Shown: positions 10,607 through 23,405, counted from the first letter of the stretch. The stretch: 64,000 bases of DNA from Capsaspora owczarzaki ATCC 30864 (GCF_000151315.2 NW_011887301.1:1168409-1232408); one strand, 5' to 3'. Notes: generated from the sequence alone by a model not told the origin. Made by a program: numbers and translations.

Positions 10607-13600
10607 CTACACCACGACATCATCAGTATCGTCATCCTCATGCAGACGCAGATGCGCCTTTTGATTCGAAAAGTGAGCCGCTGGGCGCATGCCGACAGCA
10701 GAGATGGGCGACGGCGAATCGGGGTTGGCATCTTCGGGAGCAATCTCAGCGGCCAGCGACGAGTAGCGCACGTTGAGTTCAGAGTACTTGCGTCGGTAGT
10801 GATAGACTACAGCGCCGAGGGCAATCACCACCAACACCGCAGGCACAGCCACCGCAGCAATCGGGAAGGACGAGCCAGAGTCGTCGCCCTGGACCACCTC
10901 AACGGTGAACGATTCGGCGTGATTGTCGACCTTGTTGTGAATGGACAGCGCGACAGTGTACGTGCCCTTCTTTTTAAACGTGTGGACGATACTGCTAGAG
11001 CCATTGATGACGACATTTTCCGGACCAAAGCTCCACAGGTACGTGGATGCGCCAAAGTACAGATTCGGCTGCATGCGCACGGCAAACGTCGTCTTCTGGT
11101 CCACATAGACGGTGGGAGGGAAGTCAAACCCGGCGACGGCCAGGTTGTCTGGAAAGAGAGCGAAGGGGCGGATGGAAGAGTCAGCCAGTTTGTGGTACGA
11201 CAACAACAACCACAAGAACAAGAAACGGGGTGCTCTCGCTCTTTTCAGATGGCAGAGTCAGCCAGTTTGTGGTACGACAACAACCATAACAACAAGAAAC
11301 GGGGTGCTCTAGCTCTTTGACTCAACAAACAGAATACTCACCTTGAACCTCAATGGTCATGGAGGCGGAAGACTCACTGATACCATTCTTCACAGTGACC
11401 GAGACCGAGAACAGACCACCGGCGGCAAAAATGTGAGTGACATTCGGGAAGCTGGTGCCGACGGTCGCCGTGTCATCACCAAAGTTCCAGATGTACTGTG
11501 CGTTCTCCAGCGATCCCTCTTGAACAGCGGCACGGAAGATGACGGTGGTGGACACCGGAATGGCGCTGGTGACTGTGGCCGAGAGGGTCAGACCCAGGAT
11601 GGGCGACTTGGGACACGGGGTTGCAACGGGCGCCAACGATTCGTCGCCGCCAACGCAACTATCGCCAGCAATCTTGCGGTAGCCCTGTGACTTTGGATAC
11701 GTGGTGCCACCCGGGCATGGCGACGGGATACTGGCCGGAATGCTGCCGGGCTCCAGCACACACGCGCTCGAAATGTCGGGCTGGTAGTAGCCAAAGTCGC
11801 ATTCAAAATCCTCGCGCGAGCATTGGCAGTTGCTATCCTGCACAACAGCTTCGTGGTCCCTTCCATTGATGCAGCGCGCAGACAGCTTGCGACGTTCGTA
11901 GACGCGCGAACGACCCAGGATGCACGGCATGTCGCTCGACGGATCGAGCGGCGCCCAAAACTCGTAGTCGCTCTCAGTGCACGGCTCGCCAAGCACAGTC
12001 GAAAAGTCCACCTGGATGGCAATCCACTCATACACGTACTCGTCATAACCATAAACGGAAAACACGACCGAGGTTTCGCCGGGCTCGGTCAGCAGGCCAG
12101 CGATGCGAATCTTGTCCTCGAAAAACTGGAATTGTTGCCACGTCCGACCCTCGTTGTACGAAAAGCTAACACGGGATTATCGAAACAAAGTCCGAACAAA
12201 AAACACGAGTAAATAAAGGGTGAACAATGGGAACGGTGCCAGTGGCATATCTTGGCATTGTTTGTTTTTTGTTTTTGTTGTTGTTTTGGGAAAGATACGT
12301 ACGAGAGAATATTCGTGTTAATGTCCCGTTCGATCGCCACAATGAGACCGCCATGATCGGCCGTGGCAAACATGTGCGAGCCGCGCAGCACGTGCTTCCA
12401 GTTGGCGCCTGCATCACGACTGACAAACACATCTTGCGGCACCTCGTCGCTGTAGTAATCCAGGTCGGCGCCCACGACGCCGGATGCAACAATCAGGCCA
12501 ATGGCCGACGCCGACGAGTAAATTGGCGTGGCACGAATGAAAGGCAGGGCAGCGGTCAAATCGCTGTGGAGGTGCAGCGAGCAATTGGCCTGGAGAAAGG
12601 GAGAGAAGCGAAAGAAATGAGCTGCAGAGCTGTTGGAAAGAGTCACCCGTGACTTACAGCAATGCATGAAAACGGATCGCCATCGACGTCTTCCGCCGGA
12701 GGAGTAATTGCATGCCAGTTGCCGCCCTTGTCGTAGGTAATGACCGAGCGAACCAACGTATCGGTTCCAAACTGTTGACAAAGAGTTGCCGTGAGCCCAA
12801 TCAGTCAGTACAAACTTCCTGCTCCCTTTTCCCCATCCACACAAAAACTTTGCCTAACCGTGACCAAATGATTGGCAATGTAAACACCCCGCATGCTATT
12901 CACGGGAGTGAAATCAATCACTCCACGACTGTTCTTGCTCGGCAGGTAGACAATGTCCTCGAGCGAAGCAACGTAGGAGAGGCCTTGACGGCCAGAAATG
13001 TACAAGTCTCGACGATTGGTATCGCCAAAGTAGGACGCGTGGGCGACAAAGACTTGCTGCTCGAACGAGTCCAGAACAAAGACACCTTCGGCCGTGCCAG
13101 CCACAGGGAATGTCGCCTTGGTCAATGTGGAGCGATTGAGGGACACGTACAGGTCTTGCGCATCGGTCTACAAACAGAGCAGGAATGATGAGCGCAAAAT
13201 GAAACAAAAAACAGAGGCACAAAAAACAAAAAAACAAAAAAAAAAACCGCGTTTCGCTGCGTACAATGGCAAACATGTACTCGCCGTCAAGTTGGAAGTA
13301 CGAAAGTCCAGTCATCAAGGTCTGAAAAGTTGCTCCAAGATCGTTTGAGACGGACAGCTGACCATCTGTCGGAAAAAAAAAAAAAAACAAAACAAACAAA
13401 CCAAAAAATCAATAGTTGCAACTTGCCACGACGCTCGAGAAATATCAGAAACTACAATACATACCACGGGTCTGGGCATAGATGGTACCCTCGGCATCGC
13501 CATACGTCACATCGCCAAAGGCAAACTGCTCGACTTGCTTGAGAATCATGGTCCACGAGCCTCCGTTGTTGGTCGAAATCCAGAGATCGCCAAATGCCAG

Positions 13601-14848
13601 GTTGACGTTTGAGACGCGCGAGTTGATGGCCATCAACGTGTTGGGATCAGAGGGATGGAAGAGGAAGGCGGACGGGTAGAAGGGCGTGTTTCGCGCAGTG
13701 TAGCTCGCACCACCATCGATAGTGACGTATGTGACATTCTTTTTCGCGTCCGTAAGATGGAAACGGCTCGTGAAAAAGTTGTCGAAATGCCAGTCGTACA
13801 CGACGGCGTCAGCAGGCAGGGCAGACGCCATGTTTGTGAACGTGTGTCCATAGTCGTCCGAACGCCAGTACCGGGAGGCAAAACCCGTGCCGGGCAGCAG
13901 AGTGTCCATGAAGAGTGCAAGGACGACCTGATGCATGGATGTACAGGTGGTGGTGGTGGGGGGGGGCGGGGAGCGAGTTGAGTGAGTGAGGCAAAAACCA
14001 TTTCTCCCTTTTTTCCAAGCCAAATGCTTTGGAGTTGTCAACAAAACGTACATCGCTGCCATCTCCAAGCCAGTCAACGTTGGCATACGTGCCGATATCG
14101 TGGAACAGAACCTGAGCGGACGACAAGCGTGAAGAAAGGTCAGATCACATACCCCCCACAAAAACGCAACAAGAAACCAACGACTTGCATTTGCTGCGTT
14201 CGGGGTATCGCTTGCACGTCGAGATGTTGCCACATTTCGCTGGGTTTGCGGTGGGCGATCTGTGCAACAAAAACAAGAGGAGGCGGGGGGAGGGGGAGGG
14301 GGAATGGGAGAAGTTAAATGCAAGTCATCCACAAAGCTCAGACATGTTCCCATTTGTGGTAAAAAGCTCAACTGCCGACACGCTCAGAATCTGCTCAAAC
14401 CACTCGTCCAGGGCAAACATTCGACACGTTGCTGCTCCCCATTTCCAACTATCCAACTTGCCCTCCACCCCAAGCTCACAGAGCAATCGACTGGGCTTTG
14501 CATTAGCATCAGCATTCGCATTCGCATTCGTAGTAAAAATGAGAAGCGCGTCATTGGCTTTGGCTTGCTTTTGGCCGTGGCGTTTTTGTTTTTTGGGCTT
14601 GGAAGGGCTCCATTCACAGCCACTCGCTCTGATACTCGACAACACAATGCTCATGTCGACGCCGTCTACCTGCGGACGGGGTGGCGGCGCGGGCAACAGT
14701 GTGGCGGTGCGGAACGGCCAAGTCGGGCACGTAAATCAGCCTGCTGTTTGAGCGCGGCCGAGCGGCAGCGTCCGCAGTCGCCTGCGCGTTGAAGCCAGCG
14801 CGAGCAGTGAATGGGTGCCTGGGTGCAGCGGGTGCAGGCTGGGGCTCC

Positions 14849-14913
<65 letters not shown>

Positions 14914-14970
14914 GACGACGACGACCGCCAACGCCAGAATGAGTCGAAACGGCCTCAATTTTGCAGTCAT
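10607..14970 (-). CDS. VPS10-domain sorting receptor with two PKD domains (sortilin/SorCS-like)
   Basis: Type I membrane receptor of the sortilin family, expected to sort cargo between Golgi, endosomes and the cell surface. Predicted exons in coding order are 14970-14670, 14431-14373, 14259-14185, 14111-14052, 13927-13465, 13365-13265, 13167-12859, 12771-12658, 12589-12303, 12165-11342 and 11148-10607; all phases agree and give 1044 aa. The signal peptide is followed by a poly-Ala run. The VPS10 propeller shows BNR-type repeats (RYWRSDDYGHTF, LWISTNNGGSW, VFVSRDAGANW). The Cys-rich 10CC module includes CQCSREDFECDFGYYQPD. Two PKD domains follow (YIWNFGDD and a diverged YLWSFGPE), then a helix at about 10790-10860 and a short acidic tail ending DDDTDDVVV. 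Sortilin itself lacks PKD domains; SorCS proteins have one. The small exons at 14052-14431 rest on phase and a few conserved residues. Confidence 0.92.
11171..11320. repeat. 77-bp tandem duplication inside a VPS10-gene intron
   Basis: Two copies (11171-11247 and 11248-about 11320) differ at only a few positions. They lie wholly inside the last intron (11149-11341) and make up most of it. Confidence 0.9.
14849..14910. repeat. CAG microsatellite encoding poly-Ala
   Basis: About 20 uninterrupted CAG/AGC units. In the minus-strand VPS10 gene they encode the Ala run straight after the signal peptide hydrophobic core, so length changes would alter the secreted N-terminus. Confidence 0.9.
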
Positions 14971-15476
14971 TCTCCAACGAAAAAGAAACAAAAACACGAA
15001 TGAACTCGAATGAAACACAAAAAAGGGGAACGACACAGAGTATCGTGGTTAATGCGATTGAAAGCGCGGAGCGGACGGCGGCCAGGCTGGATGTGGGGCG
15101 TTGAGGGGGAAAATTTGTGACCAATTGGAGGTGATGGCGATTCGCTGCAGCATTGCAGCAAGAGAGCAGCATGGACACCTCCCAACATTCTGAATGTCAA
15201 TTCCTACAGCGTCACATGAAATGGAAACAAACAAAAACCCTTGGAAGCGACCAAAGGGGAATCGCATTGAAAACTCGAAAAAAACAACACATCCATACAA
15301 ACGCACGAGCCAAACAACCAACAAAGCGAAGAAGAGCAGAAACGAAACTCAAGACAAAACGTTCGTGACTCAGACGACCGAATCACAGAGCAGAGCAGAG
15401 AGAAAAAAAAGAATGGAGGATAGGAATGGACACACAAAGCAACTCGAACAAAAAAACCTATTTGTTTTGTGTTCGT
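14971..15476. other. Spacer between VPS10 receptor and GNAT gene
   Basis: About 500 bp holding the VPS10 promoter and the 3' end of the GNAT gene, both on the minus strand. It is A-rich on the + strand. I see no gene or structured RNA. Confidence 0.5.
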
Positions 15477-17663
15477 TTACTGAGCGTTCGATGCGTACGA
15501 CTTGCTCCAGTCGGACGGCGTCGACAGATACAAGTGCTCTTCAGGACGGCCAAAGCCCATGCGGGCAAAGAAGCGAAGCGCAGGCTTGTTGTCGGCCTGG
15601 GTATCAATCATGAGCATCCGAGCCTTCTCGCGAGCCATTGCGTCGCAAAACACGGCAAACAGCTGGGTGGCAACGCCCGTGCCTTGGTAGCCTGGATGCA
15701 CGCCGAGCCAGATGAGGTAGCCATACTTCCAGCTCGAGTGCGGCTTTTCAATGACCGTGCCAATGCAAAAGCCGACAATTTCGTCGTGAATGGTCGCAAC
15801 AAAGCAATACTCGCTATCACTGCCAAAGAGCTCGAGCACGGTCGACTCCTCCCAAAAGTTGTACAGATTGGAGTAATTTTCAGTGAAGACGCGCTCGCCG
15901 AGCAAAAAGACGGGATACAGGTCGTTGATTTCCATGTTGCGGACATTGATTTGCCAACGCTCGGGCCCACGGCGCTTCTTCAGTGCATCCGCAGCATCCG
16001 CTGTAGCGGCACGGCGACTTTGGCGGGCGGTAGGCTCGGCGGGGGTGGCATCTGCAGGTGTCGGTGTCGGCGCACGAACCGGGCACGAGTAGGTGTAGTT
16101 GACCACGCCGTCCTCTGAAATGCGACGGCATTCGCGGTCGATCGTGGTTGTGCCAGTAGCAAAGCTGTGCGGGACATGGTGGGTAAAGTAGTTGCCGCGT
16201 TCCTCGGCACGCCCAGCCGTTGCACCTGCTGCGGACGTTGCAGGCGCATCCAATGCTGCCACACTACTTGAAGGGTTGGCAGCGTCGTTAATGATGAGCT
16301 TGCTGGTCAGGTAGACGTGCGGGCAAATCTTGTTCAGGCCCATCTTGGCCATGAAGGCAATGGCCGGGAGGTTGTTGGCCTGGGTGTCTGCGAGCAAGGC
16401 CGAAACTTGCTCCTGCTCGGCGAGCCGCTGGAAGAACTTGAACATGGCGGTGGCGACACCCTGGCGCTGGCAGGGCGTCTCGACACCAACCCATTCAACA
16501 TAGCCGAGCTTGCCGGTGGACGGCTTGACGACGCAATTGGCCATGAGGAAGCCAATCACCGAGGGTTTGAGCGCCAGGTCGTTGGACTCGGCCTCGGATG
16601 CAACAGCCGCAGCCGGTGAAGCAACGGTGCTTGTCGCTGCGCCACGTCGACTCCTTCCTTGAGCAGCAGCGGCAGCAGCAGCAGCAGCAGAAGAAGAAGA
16701 AGCAGACAAAGTCGTCGGCGCTTCTGCCAACGGAACGACCACGGCCTCGACCACATAGCAAAACTGCGAGCTGGTGGAGATGGCTTCGAGGACGGAGAAC
16801 TCGGTCCAGATACGGTACATGTTTGGCATCGACTTAGTGAAGAGCTTGAGACCAATGTGGTAGACGGTCGCGACATCGCGGAGCGACATGACGCGAACCT
16901 TCAAATCCTTCAGCTGGCAGTGGCCGGGCGGCAATTGTGCCAGCGCCGGGTTGTTTGCAGAGAGCGATCCAGACGGGAAGGTGGCGTGCGGCTTTCCGGA
17001 AGTGCGCTGCTGCACCGGCGAGAAGCCCGAGTCGCCCTTCTCACGCGCGCGGGCACGCAGAACACGACCAGGCGCAATTTCCAACGAGCTCGGGAAGCCC
17101 ATCGAAGGGGCAGGGGAAGACGACGACGATGCGCCAGAGCCGCCATTTGTCAGTGCTTTACGACCTCGCGCACCCGCAACGGCGACGGGAACATGGGGTT
17201 GCAGATCGCTGGACATGAGTGCAACTCCGGGCGAGTCGACCGTGGACTCGGTGCGCGACGCGTCGCGGGTGGCCGACACACCACTAAACCTGGTTTGCGG
17301 CGATGATGGCGAGACGGCCATGGCGGCCAGATGCACGGAAGCGATCGCGGGCGAAGGCAAACCCAGCGACGGGCGCGACGACCACACGCGTGTGCGCTTG
17401 GCTCCAGCCGCGGCGGCGCTCGCCGGGAGCAGCAGCTGCATGGACGTAGAGTGGTCTTGGTCGTCCTCCTCCTCGCTCTCGTCGTCCTCGAGGTCCGCGG
17501 CCCGGGCGTCTGCAGCCAACGCAGCCGCAGCAGCCAGAGCGGCAACCTCGTGCGTTTTGTTGTTTTGTTCTTGTTTTTGTTTTGCGCTGGTGGACGCTCT
17601 GCCAGCACGGCGACCTCCCGCAGCAGCACCAGCACCAGTCGTAGTAGTAGTAGCAACAGCAGC

Positions 17664-17709
<46 letters not shown>

Positions 17710-17915
17710 ACGGCAGTATCATCGTCGGCGGCAGTGGCGATGCGGACTCGGCGGCGCGAACCCTCAACAGGCGACGCTGCTGGTTGGGCTGCCGTTCTGC
17801 CGCCGCGCCGCGTCGATGCGGGCGCTGGGCTCGACGTTGCAATCGTGGACGTAGAGGCCACACTGTCGTCCTGCGCAGGCTCGGTGGCCGCTCGTTTGAC
17901 GCTCGCTCGTGGCAT
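15477..17915 (-). CDS. Tandem-GNAT N-acetyltransferase-like protein
   Basis: Single-exon 812-aa protein with two GNAT folds, so probably an acetyl-CoA-dependent acetyltransferase; substrate unknown. The first 320 or so residues are low-complexity, including a long Thr run encoded by a TAG/CTA microsatellite. The first GNAT unit has motif A CQRQGVATAMF and the ending DTQANNLPAIAFMAKMG, and is interrupted by an Ala/Ser-rich insert. The second has GVHPGYQGTGVATQLF and DTQADNKPALRFFARMG. The matching endings (DTQAxNxPAxxFxAxMG) show that the two units arose by duplication. Both keep the Q-x-x-G-x-G/A acetyl-CoA loop. The ATG at 17915 is chosen because only a T-rich run precedes it. A histone or other nuclear target is possible but not shown. 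Confidence 0.85.
17639..17710. repeat. TAG/CTA trinucleotide microsatellite encoding poly-Thr
   Basis: A tract of TAG units, briefly interrupted by CAG, lies inside the GNAT coding region and is read as ACT (Thr) codons on the minus strand. Confidence 0.9.
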
Positions 17916-18241
17916 TGGTCGAACTTGTCAGTGAAAAAAAAAAAAATAACAAAAAAAAAAAAAAAAAAAAAAAAGAGTGTCGCGACACGAAAAAAAGAAA
18001 AAAAAAAAAAAAAAAAAAGAAAAGAGACTTGTTCAATGCTCGAGAGTGCAGCTGATCGATTTATTGTACAATTTTCCAAAGGATCATGAATAAGAAGCCA
18101 TAATGCAAAGAATTACAAGTCGGGGGCTATGTACAACAGTTGGAGATTCAGGTGAGGGTTGGAAGGCAACTGCAGATGGCCGAAACCTCACATCATCATC
18201 CCATCAAAAGGATAAAGGTATAAAAACAAGCCTAAGTAGGG
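17916..18241. other. Spacer between GNAT and DUSP genes
   Basis: It carries two long A-runs at about 17936-17975 and 17994-18019, upstream of the GNAT start, and the 3' UTR of the DUSP gene. Confidence 0.55.
18060..18065 (-). terminator. AATAAA polyadenylation signal of the DUSP gene
   Basis: TTTATT on the + strand reads AATAAA on the minus strand, about 180 bases past the DUSP stop codon. Confidence 0.5.
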
Positions 18242-21200
18242 CTAGGCTTGAACTGGGGTGCCAGAGGGCGGAGTGGGCGTCGAACGCACGTTGTTGGACG
18301 ATGACGCCGGAGCGACTGGCGTGTTGCTGCTGGAACTGAGTAGTGGCATCCAGTACTGTTGCTGTTCGCCATCCCCTCGCCCCGAGGCAACCGCAAAGTC
18401 GCGGGAGAAGGTCCGGAGCAGATTGGCAGACGAAGAGCGCATCGAGTGCGATGGGCTGAGGGCTGGAGCGGCAGCCGTACCCGAGTTGCCGCCTCCGCCA
18501 CTGCTGCCGACTCCACCGCTCTTCAACGCGGACAGAAGGCTCGAAAAGAGAGGTTGGGAGGTCGTGGTGGGCGAAGAAGCACCAACCGCCGACGTCGGCG
18601 GTTGCATTCTCGAAAGTGGCGATTGAATGCGGAGTGGGTTGGGGTGCACTGGCGGCTGGGACGCGCCAAACTGCGCCGCAGGTGGCGAAGTGAGGAACAT
18701 GGCAGTCCGCGGGCCGCCGCCACCACTGCCGGACAGCAACGACGAAGCAGCATGCAAACGTGCACTGCGATCGACCGCACGTTCGCGATCCGCCCCTGGC
18801 GAGCCACTGCCCGCCATGCCAGGCGAGTACTCGTAATCACCAAACAAGATGCGCTCGTACTCGACCAGCTGGCCCATAAAGTTAATGTTGGGCGAGATCA
18901 TGGGCCTTCGTTGCTTGACAAAGGCATAGGCATCGTGCAGTCGCATGCGGTAAGTACGCATCATGTACGCAATGGTGATGGTGGCAGAGCGCGAAATGCC
19001 CGCGAGACAATGCACGAGCACGCGCTGCTTGGCTTGAATGGCTTCGTCGATAAAAGCAAAAGCCGTTTCAAACACCTTGCTTATATTCTCGTTGAACGAG
19101 TCGGCCAAGTCGCACTTTTTGCAGCGCACGTCGGACATGGTGGCTTGCTGCTCGGGCAGGAACGGACACTCACGCGCCACGTTCAGCACAAACTTGAAGT
19201 GGAACTTGTTCAACACTTGCAGGTCGGTGCCATTGTACTGGTTGCCCAAGTAGAGCAACGGAAGGATTTGCGATGGTTGGGTTGTCATAAACTGGGGCGG
19301 ACAGTCGTCTTCGGCGGGGATGCACGGCGCAGAAATGGCGTGGAGCGTGCTGCTTGTCGAGCTGTTTCCAGTCGTGGGCGAAGCAGCACCACCACCGCCA
19401 GAAGCTCGGGTGGATGTTCGCTTTGTGTTTTCTGTACCCACATTGATGCGCAACCGTGGCTGCGCAACCACGTCGTTCTCATCCATTCCGTTCGATTTGG
19501 TACAGAACGCGGAAATGGTCGCGATCGACAATGGACGCAGTGGCTTTTTGCAGCGACGAGACGCCAACAGCCGACTGCACGCCGTAGGGTCATTCTGGAG
19601 AGAGGTAGACATTTCTGTCGGGAGCGAGGCCTGTCGGCCACCCGGAATAGGTGCTGGTGAACCTGTTGGTGTGACGAGCGGGGACGATGCGGGAGGTGAC
19701 TCTGTGGCTGCCCGCGTCAGAGTAGCAAACCGATGGTGACTGGTGACATTCGCCAGTGATGGGAGGGGTGGGTTGGCGTCGTCTGGATTGTTCGGAGATG
19801 CGGGGCCGCTGGCTGGGACTGGCGAGAGTTGTCGAGTGCAGTTCCCAGAAACGGGTGTCACAGCTGCGCTTCGCCCTGGAAAGAGGTGGCATGCGGGACT
19901 TGGTTCGCTCCGTAGTTGTTGTTGCGCGACAGGACATTTCCAGGACGTTGACGGCGGCGCTGGGTTGAGATGATAGGCGTCCTGGCGTACCAGCGTTGAA
20001 GTCCGCCTTGAGCCGTGGAAATCATCCGTTTCAGCCGATTGGTGGGTAGACGGGCGGGACGCGTCTGACGCATCTCCTGAATCGGCGGCGTCTGGCTTGG
20101 TGGAAAGCGTAGCCTGGTCGTCGCACATGTCTGGAATGGAATGGAGAGGAGAAACGCCAGATCGACTTGGGTGACGATAGTCAATCACGCGTCGCGCATC
20201 GGCAGCGTAAACAAAACTGGTTGGCATGCTGATAGAGCTTGGAGATGTCAAAGTTGGAAGGCCAGCGGCAGCAGCAGCAGCGGCGGTGGTGGTGGTGGTG
20301 GTAGTCGAAGCGGTCATACTCGGAGTCGACGTCGTTGTCGCTGAGCGAGCTCGACGCAAAGACCCGATGAGTGCGGGCGGATGAGACACTGTGGCTGCGC
20401 GAGGTCGGGGTGACCGTGGTCGCCAAAGCTCAAACTTGACGGGAGAGGCGCGCGGTACGCTAGGAAGAGGCGAAACCGCGAGGTGGGTGGACGTTGCGAC
20501 GTTTGCGTTCAAATTACCGGCGAGCGAGTTCGATGGTGGCGCCGGCCAGTCCTGCATGAACGGGGGCGAGTCGGAGCTCGATTGGCCTGCGACAGGGGTC
20601 ACGGACGATGCCGGGGTTTTGGGATGAAGGAGCCGTGAGATTGAGCAAGGCGAGTGAGTGAGTGAGCGAAGGGCGAGTGCGAGAGGAGGGGCGAAGAAGG
20701 GGCGAGTCCTTTGGTTTTCGCCCCACACAGTGAAAAAAAAAAAACCGCACAGCGTCGTACTTGTAAGTTGTACTCGACGAGGAGGCGGGGACAATGCCGG
20801 CGGTCGAGAAACACAAGCGAGTGATTTTGGGGAACGAAGGAAGGAAGGAGAGTACTGCGGCGGAGGGAGAAGAGGTAACGAAAGCGAATTCAAAAAAAAA
20901 AAAAAAAAAAAAACAAAAAAAAAAAAAAAAACCACCACAACAATCGAAGCAACAAAAAAAAAAAAAGGAATGGCTTTCTCCCTACTCGCCTCGCCTCCTC
21001 GTTCTGAAAAGAACACGAAACAATGACCAAAGAAACAGTCGAGGCACCAAAGCAATGAGAGCAGCGACCAAAAGCGAATGCGCATCGAAAGTCACAGCAG
21101 AAGCCACCAAAATGACGAAAAAAGCAGCCAAGTAAAAAGAACGCCAAGTGTAAGAACGCAAAACGCATCGAAAAAAAAAAGAATCTCAAAACCTCAAAAA

Positions 21201-23405
21201 CCATGAAACCGCTCGATGATGGAACGAAGAGTAAACAAAGAGCGAACGACGCGAGAATAAAAGAAAACGCGCGGACAGGCAGACTGCCTGCTTGTTTGGC
21301 GCAACTCGACTCAATAACGCCCCAACCCATGACAAAAAATGAGCAAAGTGGGAGGTAGTGCTGAATGAGAGAAAAGCCAAATGCAATAAAACTGCTGCTG
21401 AGGTCATACCGAACGGACGTGCCTCAAGCAGAGTCATTTCCCTGAACGTGGTGACTTGCGGGTGCGACGGAGGCCTCGACTCTGCTGGTGCACCAAAAGC
21501 GAAAGTGTTATGGCACAAAGTATCCTCTGAAACGCAGTCGGGTGCAGCGCCTCTTGGGACGAACGCAGCTGTTGTTGTGGACGAAGCGGGAGAATTTGGA
21601 CGCAACGTTCCAATGGAGCTCTCAAGATCCGCGCGTCTCAACGCCTCAGTAGATCGGGTTGGCCCAAGTGGCTGTGGGGTGCAAGATGCTGTACGTTCGG
21701 TCAGGAGGGTCGGCTCAATGGGTCGCTGCTCGATGGTTGAATCCGTTGTCGCCTTTGAATGTTGTGGTCGACAATTTGAAACTGGAGCAAGTAAACTGTG
21801 TGAATCTTCCAATTCGGAACGCCCGGAAACATTCGCCTCATGTCGCAATCCTGGCAAATTGCTGAGCGCGTTGGTGTTGTCGTCATTTCGAGCCGGTACC
21901 GGAGGTTCTGCGGTCAACGACGAGGAGGACGACGGGTTGGCACATGGCGACAAGGCCCGCTGGAATGTGGAGTTGAGTATAGGCAAGGCCGATGCGGAGG
22001 TGGACAACTCTTTGCCAGCAGCGCAGCGCGAGGAGAGGGCGAAGGTATTTTTCGCCAATGTGTCACCCTGCGCGTGACGTATCTGAGGCTGGCCGCTTCC
22101 GTCGTCGCACAAAGCGGCCATCGAGCCAGGATCTCCGTCTTCTTTTTCTTCGGTCATTGGCAGTGCGGCTGGCGGGAGCTCGAGCGGGGTTGTGATGCGA
22201 CGTGGGGGAGTTGCGGGCCGAAGGAGGGAAAGTTTGCGTTTCGCCACCACCGCCTTCTGCTCGTGCTGGGCGTGGTCTGCTTCCAGATCCTCTGGCTGCG
22301 CGCGGCTGTAGCTACTGGCGTCGCATGTGGCGTGCACATCCCTCTTGTCTCGCAAGACAAAAGGATTGTCGCGGGCAGTCGCACAGCACGGAGACAGCGA
22401 CGTCGCGACGCTGTCGGTGACCAGGGCGAACATTGATGGCGAATCGGCCTCGGTGGTCACACCATGAATGGAAGGAGGCAGCCCGCCGAGGTGCAGTTGC
22501 TGCGGGCTGTGCATGTGCAGCACGTCCAGAGTTTTAGCGGTGGGACCAGTGTCAGAGAACAAAGCGCCTGGCGGAGCGCCGCAAGCCGGGCACAAACCCA
22601 AGAACGGCGGCTGATTGGTGCGGCTCTGGTTGCACACGAGCGAGCAGGCATGCGAGTTGCAGCACTCAGAGTTGCTCACGGTCATGGTCGCGGCGTGAGC
22701 AGAGATCAAGCTCTTGTGAAGAGAGGGCATTCGCAGCGGCGAGGGCAAGTTATCAGAACGCGTTGCGGGCGACGAAAGTGTGCTCGCCGCACACCGCACG
22801 TGCTTGGCATGTTCGAGGCGCGAGCGATGCAGGCTTTCAGGCAGCAGCCAGTCAATGTCATCGCTGGACAGGGACTGGTGGAATTGCGCGCGCGCGGCCC
22901 ACCTTCGGCCGATCGCCGATGCGAGCAAGCGTGATGGCTGAGGGGAAGCGTACACGCCACCGTGAGGTGCTGCACTCATGGGCGACAAGGCATGATGGTA
23001 GAGACGATGATGATGCTGATGCTGATGATGATAATGATGATGGAACTGGTCATGTGTATCAGGAGCGGGAATGGGTACTGGCGGTGGCGCTGTGGGGAGC
23101 TCCCAAGTCGGCGTTGAACTTGGCAGCGTTGAAGTTGCGCAACCAGCACAAGTCGCCACACCTTGCGGCGGCAGCTGGTGCTCTCGAGCTGACTGACAAG
23201 ACAAGGAGCAGGATCGACCCTTTCGTACATTTGAGAAACACAAAGGCTGACGATCGGGCGACGTGGAGGGTGGGAAGCAGAAGGGCTCCGTCGTGGACTT
23301 GAAATCAACGCCACAGCGATTTTGCCCGAATTCTGCATCTGAGCAGGCAATGCTAAACGCAATCACGCTTTCGACTGCCTGACGGGCAGACTCGAACTGA
23401 GGCAT
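18242..23405 (-). CDS. Dual-specificity (MAP-kinase-phosphatase-type) phosphatase
   Basis: The catalytic domain lies at about 19290-18830. It has the general-acid Asp in CDLADSF, the P-loop HCLAGISRSATI (Cys nucleophile, Arg binder) and ISPNINFMGQLVEYER, close to animal DUSP8/16-type MAPK phosphatases. It should remove phosphate from Thr and Tyr of a MAP kinase. Exon 2 (20586-18242) is certain through this domain. I join it to a 1996-nt exon 1 (23405-21410, starting MPQFESARQ) because donor G|GTATGA and acceptor GCAG|GC share phase 1, giving 1446 aa. Exon 1 is Ser/Pro/His-rich with a His run and no recognisable rhodanese-like docking domain, unlike animal MKPs. The intron (20587-21409) is unusually long and holds A-runs. 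Alternative: two genes, with the phosphatase starting at the ATG at 20557 (771 aa). Confidence 0.78.

Noticed and set aside
12089-12300. Read-through frame joining VPS10 exons 8 and 9
   Set aside because: The part between them (YVSFPKQQQKQKTN) is A-rich intron. Splice sites TC|GTACGT and GTTAG|C fit the phase.
20587-21085. N-terminal part of the 947-codon DUSP frame (poly-Phe, Ser/Pro)
   Set aside because: Composition is that of intron or UTR with T-runs. A phase-matched acceptor at 20586 explains the coding start better.
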